The notes beneath the pieces are model-generated. The model saw nothing but the letters and a program-made list of their open reading frames with translations. It had not been told where the DNA came from and searched no databases. This document shows positions 1 to 6,003 of a DNA stretch of 6,750 nucleotides, piece after piece. Both the position numbers and the translations under genes were made by a program. Position 1 is the stretch's first letter, and the number at the start of each line of letters is the position of its first letter. Source of the stretch: Acidobacteriota bacterium (GTDB taxonomy: Bacteria > Acidobacteriota > Vicinamibacteria > Vicinamibacterales > UBA2999); NCBI GenBank assembly GCA_947465275.1, contig CANIAI010000131.1, positions 1 through 6,750 on the forward strand, in the 5' to 3' direction.

Positions 1-1844
1 GAGCGCCGCAGCGGCGCGAGCCCGGTGCGCGCCGGGCTGGCACCGACCAGTTCGGCGGCGCCGTGTCCCCCGACGACGTCACGGGCATGCAGGCTTGCCG
101 CGAGGGCGACCGCATACTGGTCGGGCAGCCGCGGGTCGGCGAACGGCTCGTCCGCCGTCGTGGCGAGGTACTGGGCGATGGTCGCCGGATCGACCGGTCC
201 GGGTGCGTCGATCATCCGGGGCCCTGTCATCCAGCCCTCGGCGCCGATGTCAGCATCGTCGAGCCGCACGGTCACCACCGAATGGTCCGGCCCCGCCCCC
301 GCAACGGCCAGCGCGGTCGAGAAGAGGCCACCGGAGCAGAGGTATGCGGCGTCGGCCACCGAGCCATGCTCCGGCCCGGGGGCCAGCCATGCGGTCCGCA
401 GGGCATCGCTCAGCGCGGCGCCGTCTGCGGCATCCAGGCCTCCGGCATCCGCAACCCGCGGAGGCGCTGCCGAGAGGCTCCGCCTGCACGACACCTCCGT
501 GCCGTCGATGATCAGCTCGCGCTCGGCCTCGCGCGCGGCGGAGCGAGCGATGTCCTTGAGGGACACCGCGGCGCGGTCCGAGGGGTCGGTCGCTGTGTCA
601 GGCACGGGCGCCGGCAGTGGCTCGGTCGCGGGCGGCGCGGCGGGCCGCGCAATCACCTGAGCCGTCCCTCGCCGCCCCGCGCTCACCGGACGGTCGAGGT
701 CGCGCAGCACGGCGGATTCGTCGCCCGTGACGACGAACAGTCGCATCGCGGCGTCCAGCTGACGCAGGTTGGCCGGCCACTCGAGGCTCTGGAGCGCCTC
801 GATGAAGGACGCCGCCGGCGTGGGCGGGCGCCGACGATAGCGGACGGCATGCTGGCGCACGAGGCGGGTGACCAGCGCCGGGATGTCAGTCGGTCGCTCG
901 CGCAGCGGAGGCACCGTCACCGACCCGGCGATCAGCCTGAACAGCAGGTCTTCGCGGAAGGTGCCGTCTGCGCTGGCCGCTTCCAGGTCCCTGTGCGTCG
1001 AGGCGACGAGGCGGACGTCCGCAGGCACCGGAGCCCGGCCCACGCCGCGGGCGACCCCACCGTCCCGGAGCAACTGGAGGAGGCCGCGCTGGCCGCCCGC
1101 GGCCACATCCGCCACCTCGCGGATGAACAGCGTGCCTTCGCGGGCGAAATCGACCGCGCCGGGACGCGGCATCGGGACGCTGCCGTCGCGTGAGCTGCCG
1201 AAGAGCTCGACCTCCAGGCGTTCGCGCGGGACGGTGGCGCCGTTGACCGAGACGAAGGCCCCCGATCGGCCCGAGATCTGGTGCAGGGCCCTGGCGATCG
1301 CGGTCTTGCCGGTGCCTCGTTCCCCGCGAATGAGCACGACGTCGGCGTCGGCGCCGAACTGTGCCACCGCCATCCGCAGCGATTGAATGACGTCGCTGTC
1401 GCCGACGAGTGGAAGCGGCAGGCGCTCCCCGGCGAGTTCGATGTGGGTGCGCGCCAGCTCCCGACGCACCGCCTGTCGCGTCAGCACCGTCTCGAGCGCT
1501 CGCGCGAGGTCACCCTCGACGAGCGGCTTCGACAGTACGTCGGCGGCGCCGAGCGTCATCGCCTGCACGATGGTCCCCGTGCGGCCGAGTCCGGAGATCA
1601 CGATCACCGGCACGTCGCGGTCGAGCCGCCTGAAGTCGAGCAGCGCCTCGAGCCCGTCGCGGCCGCCGGGCAGGACCACGTCGAGCAGCACCGCCGCGGG
1701 TCGGTCGTCGGCGAATCGCCGCACCGCCTCGTCCGCGGTCGTGGCCGTGATCGCCTCGTGGCCCTGGCCGGTCAGGAAGTCGCGCAGGAAGGCACAGACA
1801 GCCGGGTCATCGTCGACGACCAGCACTCGGGACGGGCTTCGCAC
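1..1844 (-). CDS. Degenerate NtrC-like response regulator (receiver + AAA+ lacking GAFTGA, non-Fis C-terminus), partial
   Basis: At least 614 residues; the frame is still open at base 1, so the C-terminus is missing. Residues about 7-125 are a receiver with acidic pocket D11-D13, phospho-acceptor D55, S84 and K106, so it should be phosphorylatable. Residues about 145-375 are a sigma54-type AAA+ domain. It has Walker A GERGTGKT (174-181), arginine-finger region FREDLLFRL (R297, R303), VPPLRER and sensor II WPANLRQL. The GAFTGA loop is absent (DGSVPMP around 220-226), Walker B reads GTLFIREV (Arg242 for the usual Asp), and sensor I has His284 for Asn. After a Pro/Ala linker, the helix SLKDIARSAAREAERELIID matches the neighbour's lead-in to its Fis domain. 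About 165 unrelated residues follow from 448, faintly like a GHKL ATPase. Inferred: it cannot remodel sigma54 holoenzyme in the usual way and may act as a phospho-regulated partner or inhibitor. The start is uncertain: GTG at 1844 (used), GTG at 1826, or ATG at 1967 inside the palindrome. Confidence 0.85.
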   Translation of the reverse strand, partial: MRSPSRVLVVDDDPAVCAFLRDFLTGQGHEAITATTADEAVRRFADDRPAAVLLDVVLPGGRDGLEALLDFRRLDRDVPVIVISGLGRTGTIVQAMTLGAADVLSKPLVEGDLARALETVLTRQAVRRELARTHIELAGERLPLPLVGDSDVIQSLRMAVAQFGADADVVLIRGERGTGKTAIARALHQISGRSGAFVSVNGATVPRERLEVELFGSSRDGSVPMPRPGAVDFAREGTLFIREVADVAAGGQRGLLQLLRDGGVARGVGRAPVPADVRLVASTHRDLEAASADGTFREDLLFRLIAGSVTVPPLRERPTDIPALVTRLVRQHAVRYRRRPPTPAASFIEALQSLEWPANLRQLDAAMRLFVVTGDESAVLRDLDRPVSAGRRGTAQVIARPAAPPATEPLPAPVPDTATDPSDRAAVSLKDIARSAAREAERELIIDGTEVSCRRSLSAAPPRVADAGGLDAADGAALSDALRTAWLAPGPEHGSVADAAYLCSGGLFSTALAVAGAGPDHSVVTVRLDDADIGAEGWMTGPRMIDAPGPVDPATIAQYLATTADEPFADPRLPDQYAVALAASLHARDVVGGHGAAELVGASPARTGLAPLRR

Positions 1845-1857
1845 GTGCTCAGGTCGA

Positions 1858-1872
1858 GCAAGCGGAGTGCCA
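1858..1872 (-). promoter_or_regulatory. Sigma54 (-24/-12) promoter of the degenerate regulator gene
   Basis: On the minus strand the sequence reads TGGCAC, five bases, TTGCT, matching the RpoN consensus with the required GG-N10-GC spacing (GG at 1871/1870, GC at 1859/1858). The predicted transcription start is about 1846. It lies between the intact sigma54 activator and its degenerate paralogue and points at the paralogue. Because +1 is predicted almost at the GTG of 1844, either that start is leaderless or translation begins at GTG 1826. The match and position are seen directly; promoter activity is inferred. Confidence 0.75.
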
Positions 1873-1936
1873 CGAGGGAAACGATTTGGAACAGAAGGGA
1901 AGTTGGGACGCCGATGGGCGACGGCGGGGCGAGAAG

Positions 1937-1971
1937 GGCAATGCGGTTCCCTCGAAGGGAACCGCATTGCC
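1937..1971. repeat. Perfect 16-bp inverted repeat, probable enhancer (UAS) or hairpin
   Basis: Arms 1937-1952 and 1956-1971 are perfectly complementary over 16 bp around a three-base centre (1953-1955). The element begins 11 bases after the stop of the intact response regulator, and its centre is about 108 bp upstream of the predicted sigma54 start. That is a typical distance for the dimeric binding site of an NtrC-type activator. It could also form an RNA hairpin ending the upstream transcript, but no real T-tract follows it on either strand (CTTCTCGCCCC on the minus strand), so intrinsic termination is less well supported. Both roles could coexist. Confidence 0.8.
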
Positions 1972-1982
1972 ACCGGATGGGC

Positions 1983-3575
1983 TCAGGGGCGCTCGATCCC
2001 CGTCTCCTTGATCTTGTTCAGCAGCGTCTTGTAGCTGACGCCGAGGATCAGCGCCGCCTTGCGCCGGTTCCAGTGCACCTGACGCAGTGTCTCCGAGATC
2101 ATCGTGCGCTCGGCGTTCATCGCGGCTTCGCGTGCGACATCGGCCAGGCGCCGACCTTCCTGCGACGGGGGCGCAGCGGCCGCCGCTACAGGCTCCGCGG
2201 CGTCGTCATCCTCGTCGTCGTCACCATCTCCCGGCGAGGGCGAGGCGCCGCCGGCGCCCGAGGCGTCCTGCGGCGCGTGATACGGAGGCGGCGCGAGATC
2301 GGCCGACGCATGCATGGGCGACGGGTAGGGAACGAGCCTCGGTCGTGAGAGCTCCTGCGCGACGAGCTGTTCATCCTGCAGGATGACGAACCGCTTGATC
2401 ATGTTCTCGAGTTCGCGCACGTTCCCCGGCCACTCGTACGCGGTGAACTTCTCACGCAGTTCCGGGGTGAGCGGACGCACCGCCCGGTTGTAGCGCTGGG
2501 TGTACTTGGCGATGAAGAAGTCGGTGAGGCGCGGAATCTCGTCGCGCCGTTCGCGAAGCGGCGGCACGGCGGCCTCAATCACCTTGAGGCGGTAGTACAG
2601 GTCCTCACGGAACTGCCCGCGCAGCATCATGGCTTCGAGAGCGCGATTGGTGGCCGCGACGACGCGCACGTCGACGTTGATCTTCTTGTTGCTGCCGAGC
2701 TTCGTGAATTCCGCGTCCTGCAGCACGTGCAGCAGCTTCGCCTGCAGCGGCGGCTTCATCTCGCCGATCTCGTCCAGGAAGATCGTCCCGGTGTGCGCCT
2801 GTTCGAACTTGCCGATGCGGGTGGTGGCCGCCCCCGTGAAGGCGCCCTTCTCATGGCCGAAGAGCTCGCTCTCGAGCAATTCCGCCGGCAGTGCGGCGCA
2901 GTTCACCTTCACGAAGGGCCTCAGCCGGCGGGTCGATCGCTGATGGATGGCGCGGGCGACCAGCTCCTTGCCGACGCCGCTCTCCCCGCGAATCAGGACA
3001 GTGACGTCGCTGTCGGCCACCTGCTCGATGATGAGGGCGACGTTGCGCATCGCCGGGCTGTCGCTCCAGCCGATGAACGCATCGCTCTGGTCGTCGCTGA
3101 GCTGCCGCCGCAGCTCCGATACCTCGCTGACGAGGCGGGTGCGTTCGACGGCCTGCTTGATGGCGGCATCGAGGGCGATCTCGCCCAGGCCTTCGGGGTC
3201 GCCCGGCTTCACGACGTAGTCGGCGGCGCCGAGGCGAACGGCCTCGACGATGGTCTGCGCCTGCTCCCGCCCCGACAGCATCACCACCTGCAGCTCCGGG
3301 CGCGCCGACTTCAGCGCGCGGAGGGTCTGCAGGCCGTCCATGCCGGGCATGGCGACGTCGAGCAGCACGATGTCGGGCGGTTCGCCCTGCCGGATGGCCG
3401 CGACCACTTCATCGCCGCGCGTGTACGAGCGGGCTTCGTACCCCCGGAGCGAGAGGAAGGTGCGCAGGTAGCCGGCGAAGCCGGAATCATCGTCGACGAC
3501 GGCAATCAAGGGACGGCGCTCGTCGGTGAGCGTGTCCGAGGTGGGGCCTGCGCCCGGACCTGCGAGAGTGGCCAT
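1983..3575 (-). CDS. NtrC-family sigma54-dependent response regulator (receiver-AAA+-Fis HTH)
   Basis: This 530-residue cytoplasmic transcription activator is of normal length and architecture. The receiver spans about 22-140, with D28-D30, phospho-acceptor D73, S101 and K123. The AAA+ sigma54-interaction domain spans about 168-400. It has Walker A GESGVGKE (197-204), an intact GAFTGA loop (244-249), Walker B GTIFLDEIGE (D268, E269), sensor I VAATNR, arginine fingers FREDLYYRL, VPPLRERRDEIPRL and sensor II WPGNVRELEN. A Pro/Ala/Gly linker with the acidic run DGDDDEDDD (about 448-457) leads to a C-terminal Fis-type helix-turn-helix (about 500-530: NRRKAALILGVSYKTLLNKI). It is expected to bind a palindrome as a dimer and drive ATP-dependent open-complex formation. 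It lies 11 bases behind the kinase gene, with AGGA overlapping the kinase stop, so they are probably co-translated. Likely input is the kinase; a likely target is the sigma54 promoter just downstream. The exact regulon cannot be told. Confidence 0.95.
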   Translation of the reverse strand: MATLAGPGAGPTSDTLTDERRPLIAVVDDDSGFAGYLRTFLSLRGYEARSYTRGDEVVAAIRQGEPPDIVLLDVAMPGMDGLQTLRALKSARPELQVVMLSGREQAQTIVEAVRLGAADYVVKPGDPEGLGEIALDAAIKQAVERTRLVSEVSELRRQLSDDQSDAFIGWSDSPAMRNVALIIEQVADSDVTVLIRGESGVGKELVARAIHQRSTRRLRPFVKVNCAALPAELLESELFGHEKGAFTGAATTRIGKFEQAHTGTIFLDEIGEMKPPLQAKLLHVLQDAEFTKLGSNKKINVDVRVVAATNRALEAMMLRGQFREDLYYRLKVIEAAVPPLRERRDEIPRLTDFFIAKYTQRYNRAVRPLTPELREKFTAYEWPGNVRELENMIKRFVILQDEQLVAQELSRPRLVPYPSPMHASADLAPPPYHAPQDASGAGGASPSPGDGDDDEDDDAAEPVAAAAAPPSQEGRRLADVAREAAMNAERTMISETLRQVHWNRRKAALILGVSYKTLLNKIKETGIERP

Positions 3576-3584
3576 GTGGAGGGT

Positions 3585-3588
3585 TCCT
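3585..3588 (-). promoter_or_regulatory. Ribosome binding site of the NtrC-type regulator
   Basis: AGGA on the minus strand overlaps the TAG stop of the kinase gene (3587-3589) and lies nine bases before the ATG at 3573-3575. The overlap supports this start and suggests translational coupling of kinase and regulator. Confidence 0.6.
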
Positions 3589-4306
3589 AGTCCAGAGTCG
3601 TCAGTGGAAGGCGGAGCGCGAGGCCTCCCCGCGGATGCTCCGGTAGCGACCAGAGACCACCGCCGAGCGCGTCGAGCAGGCGCCGGCCCACGGGAAAGGC
3701 GAGCCCGAGCCCGCCGCGAAACTCGTCGAAGGCACCGGCCGTCCCGGGCCCTGACGCCACCAGGGCGTCGATGATCGTCGAATCAGCTGCGGCCACCACG
3801 CCCCACGCGGGCATTTCCGTGCCCACGCGCGCGCACCGCACCACTACCACCCCGGGCTCACCGCGTTCGCGCAGCACGCTGTGGACGGTAGCCTTGACGA
3901 GGCCGGCGACCCTCACCCGATCGCCGATGACCGTCAGCGGATGGTCACCTGCCTCGAGCGCGAGCCGCACTCCGCGGTCCTCTCCCTCATGCATATCGCC
4001 CGCCACCTCAGACACGACGGTCCGCAGATCGAAGCTCTGGTGGGCGATGGCGAGCGTGCGACCTTCCAGTTTGCCGATTTCGCTCAGTTCCGCGACGAGT
4101 TCCGCGATGCGTCCGCAGGAGCGCTCGGCCTCGGTCAGCATCCGCTGTTGTTTCTCGGTCAGCGGTCCGCCCTGTTCGCGAAGCAACATGCGTATGTAGC
4201 CGGACACGACGGTGACAGGCGTCCTCAGCTCATGCACGGCGAGGGAGAGGAGGCGTGCGAGCGGCTCGGCATCGTGGTCTGGTGTCACGGCGTATGACGC
4301 TACCAT
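3587..4306 (-). CDS. Small soluble histidine kinase with a degenerate ATP-binding domain
   Basis: About 239 residues from the chosen ATG at 4306. The H-box HELRTPVTVVSGY begins at His25, followed by a two-helix dimerisation region (to about 85) and a GHKL ATPase-like domain (about 110-239). No transmembrane segment or PAS/GAF sensor is visible, so the signal must come from a partner or from the short N-terminus. The ATPase domain is odd. The N-box Asn positions read KATVHSVL, and the DxGxG of the G1 box reads AADSTII. The F-box (FDEFRG) and G2 box (GGLGLA, LDALGGG) remain. ATP binding or autophosphorylation may therefore be weak or lost. It immediately precedes the response regulator, forming a two-component pair. 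Start choice: ATG 4381 (GGAG four bases upstream) and ATG 4441 (no clear ribosome site, overlapping the divergent gene) are possible. Codons between 4307 and 4440 look less coding-like and are occupied by the divergent promoter, so 4306 is preferred. Confidence 0.85.
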   Translation of the reverse strand: MVASYAVTPDHDAEPLARLLSLAVHELRTPVTVVSGYIRMLLREQGGPLTEKQQRMLTEAERSCGRIAELVAELSEIGKLEGRTLAIAHQSFDLRTVVSEVAGDMHEGEDRGVRLALEAGDHPLTVIGDRVRVAGLVKATVHSVLRERGEPGVVVVRCARVGTEMPAWGVVAAADSTIIDALVASGPGTAGAFDEFRGGLGLAFPVGRRLLDALGGGLWSLPEHPRGGLALRLPLTTLD

Positions 4307-4356
4307 GCGCGTTCCGAAACCTATCTCGACCGTGTCCGTGGGTGACGGTACAGGGA

Positions 4357-4386
4357 TTGAAGAACACCGGGCGGGAGTCATATATC
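4357..4386 (+). promoter_or_regulatory. Possible sigma70-type promoter for the beta-helix gene
   Basis: TTGAAG (4357-4362) and TATATC (4381-4386) are separated by 18 bases, giving a predicted start near 4393 and an 18-base leader before GTG 4411. This falls in the only AT-richer patch between the divergent kinase and beta-helix genes. Each hexamer matches four of six consensus bases. A short GGAG/CTCC dyad (4374-4377, 4386-4389) surrounds the -10. No equally good minus-strand promoter for the kinase was found here. Confidence 0.4.
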
Positions 4387-4410
4387 TCCAGTCGATGTTC
4401 GGGGTGCGCG

Positions 4411-5961
4411 GTGTCCCACGCGGCGTATGGTCCGCAGTCATGGCGCCGCCGCACGCCGACGTGGGCGGTGCGGCTGCTGTTCGGGGTGGCGGTGCTGGGG
4501 CTGAGTCCTGGCGCGGTCACGTCGACGCAGCTCACCGCCGTTTCGGTACGCACCGCCGCTGAGTTGCAGGCCGCGCTCGACCGCGCGCTACCCGGTGACG
4601 TCGTCGAGCTGGAACCGGGACGTGAGTATCTGGGCCGTTTCGTCCTGCCGGCCCGTCGCGACAGGGGAGAGACGTTCATCACGCTGCGCACCCGCGGGCG
4701 CTGGCCATCGGAGCGCGACCGCGTGACGCCTGACACGGCGGCGACATTCGCGGTGCTTCGCAGCCCGGATGACGAGCCTGCCCTCCGGACCTCTCCCGGA
4801 TCCCACCACTGGCGCATCGAGAACCTCACGGTCCGCGGCGGCGGACGTCGTGCGGGCACCCTCATCGCGCTCGGCGCCGCTGATGAAACCCAGCGCACGA
4901 CCGTCGACGTGCCACATCATCTGGTGCTGGCCCGGCTGTACCTGCATGGGGACGACGCCGGCGCACAGCGACGGGGTCTCGCCCTGAACAGTGCGTCGAC
5001 TGACGTGCTGGCCAGCTGGATTGACGGCATTCGCGCGGCAGGCGACGACTCGCAGGCGATTGCGGGCTGGAACGGTCCAGGGCCGTTCCGCATCGCCAAC
5101 TGCCATCTGGAGGCCGCCGGAGAGGTGCTGCTGTTCGGCGGCGGTGATCCATCGGTTCCGGATTTGGTGCCGTCGAATATCACGATCGTCGACTCCCACC
5201 TGACCCGCCCCGCCGCGTGGCGGGGCGGCGAGGGCGGATGGACCATCAAGAACCTGCTCGAACTGAAGAACGCTCGCGACGTCCTGATCGAGGGCAACCT
5301 CCTCGAGCATCACTGGCCGGAGGCGCAGTCGGGCTACGCGGTGCTCTTCACCCCCCGCAACCAGGACGGCACCGCATCGTGGTCAACGGTCGAGCAGGTG
5401 CGCTTCGTCGGCAACGTCGTCCGGCACGTCTCCGGCGGCATCTCGATCCTCGGACAGGACGACGAGCAGCAGAGCGGGCGCGCCCGCGACCTGACGATCA
5501 CCGACAACCTGTTCGTCGACATCGGGGGTGACTGGGGGGAGCCTGGCGACTTCCTGCAGATGGGCGACGGCCCGGCGGACGTGCGTGTGGAGCGAAACCT
5601 CGTGCTTCAGACCGGCCGCGTGCTGTCGGTGTACGGCAGCGGTGATCGACGGACGTCTCCCGGGTTCGTCTTCCGCGACAACGTGGTCCGCCATAACCGA
5701 TACGGGATGCTCGGTGACGCCGTCGGCACGGGCAGGGTGGCGCTGCGCCGCTTCCTGCCTGACGCCGTCGTGCGCGGGAACGTCTTCGCGGGAGGACCAT
5801 CCGGCGACTACCCTGAGGGCAACGAATTCCTGCCGCCCACGGCCCTGGACGACGTGCTCATCGAGGGGGAGGGCGGCTATGCGTGGCGCGACGGACGGGC
5901 GGTCGGCCGGCTCGACCTGGGCCGCTTTACGGCTGTCCTCGCCCGTGCCGGGGCGCGGTGA
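4411..5961 (+). CDS. Secreted right-handed parallel beta-helix protein
   Basis: 516 residues from GTG 4411. A basic N-region (WRRRTPTW, 11-18) and hydrophobic stretch (about 19-31) form a signal peptide; the cleavage point near residues 35-39 is unclear. The mature protein begins with the pattern RTAAELQAALDRALPGDVVE typical of pectate-lyase-fold proteins, where one first lays out an ordered coil. Repeated short beta-rungs follow: HHWRIENLTVRGG, NITIVDSHLTR, DVLIEGNLLEH, VRFVGNVVRH, DLTITDNLFVD, VRVERNLVLQ, FVFRDNVVRH, AVVRGNVF. This spacing of aliphatic and Asn residues marks a right-handed beta-helix. Members bind or cleave polysaccharides, but no catalytic set can be assigned here, so the substrate is unknown. 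Similar proteins are frequent in Acidobacteriota. The open frame extends upstream to 4255, but that would put about 50 atypical residues before the signal peptide and run through the promoter. GGGG (4401-4404) six bases before GTG 4411 supports the chosen start. It is divergent from the kinase and 42 bases upstream of msrP. Confidence 0.85.
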   Translation: MSHAAYGPQSWRRRTPTWAVRLLFGVAVLGLSPGAVTSTQLTAVSVRTAAELQAALDRALPGDVVELEPGREYLGRFVLPARRDRGETFITLRTRGRWPSERDRVTPDTAATFAVLRSPDDEPALRTSPGSHHWRIENLTVRGGGRRAGTLIALGAADETQRTTVDVPHHLVLARLYLHGDDAGAQRRGLALNSASTDVLASWIDGIRAAGDDSQAIAGWNGPGPFRIANCHLEAAGEVLLFGGGDPSVPDLVPSNITIVDSHLTRPAAWRGGEGGWTIKNLLELKNARDVLIEGNLLEHHWPEAQSGYAVLFTPRNQDGTASWSTVEQVRFVGNVVRHVSGGISILGQDDEQQSGRARDLTITDNLFVDIGGDWGEPGDFLQMGDGPADVRVERNLVLQTGRVLSVYGSGDRRTSPGFVFRDNVVRHNRYGMLGDAVGTGRVALRRFLPDAVVRGNVFAGGPSGDYPEGNEFLPPTALDDVLIEGEGGYAWRDGRAVGRLDLGRFTAVLARAGAR

Positions 5962-5991
5962 GTTCGTCTCGGTAATACGGCGCGTGACCCC

Positions 5992-5997
5992 TATAAT
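5992..5997 (+). promoter_or_regulatory. Consensus -10 element for msrP, likely leaderless start
   Basis: A perfect TATAAT lies exactly six bases before the msrP ATG (6004-6006), so transcription should begin at or within a base or so of the start codon. No good -35 hexamer occurs 16-19 bases upstream, and no purine-rich ribosome site beyond GGG lies in the six-base gap. The arrangement resembles leaderless -10 promoters known from several phyla. Leaderless use is inferred. Confidence 0.55.
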
Positions 5998-6003
5998 GGG
6001 CCC

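Noticed and set aside
1..503. Frameshift hiding a Fis helix-turn-helix at the end of the degenerate regulator
   Set aside because: The other minus-strand frames show no LG-SYKTL-like motif, and the used frame remains open with coding-like third positions to the edge of the window.
1937..1971. Palindrome as a standard rho-independent terminator
   Set aside because: The stem is strong but no T-tract follows on either strand and the loop has three bases; kept as a palindrome with termination only as an alternative.
63..3590. Long plus-strand open frames opposite the two response regulators (63-1193, 1281-2348, 2727-3590)
   Set aside because: They are antisense shadows of high-GC genes: Arg/Gly/His-rich translations without domains, while the minus strand has clear receiver and AAA+ motifs at the same place.
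4372..4391. GGAG/CTCC dyad around the -10 as an operator
   Set aside because: Arms of only four bases are too short to call an operator.
4255..4410. Upstream extension of the beta-helix gene to ATG 4255 or 4294
   Set aside because: It would add about 50 non-signal residues in front of a good signal peptide, overlap the kinase gene and contain the likely promoter.
4230..4898. Minus-strand 222-codon open frame across the divergent region
   Set aside because: Arg/Ser-rich with no recognisable domain; it overlaps both the kinase and beta-helix coding frames.
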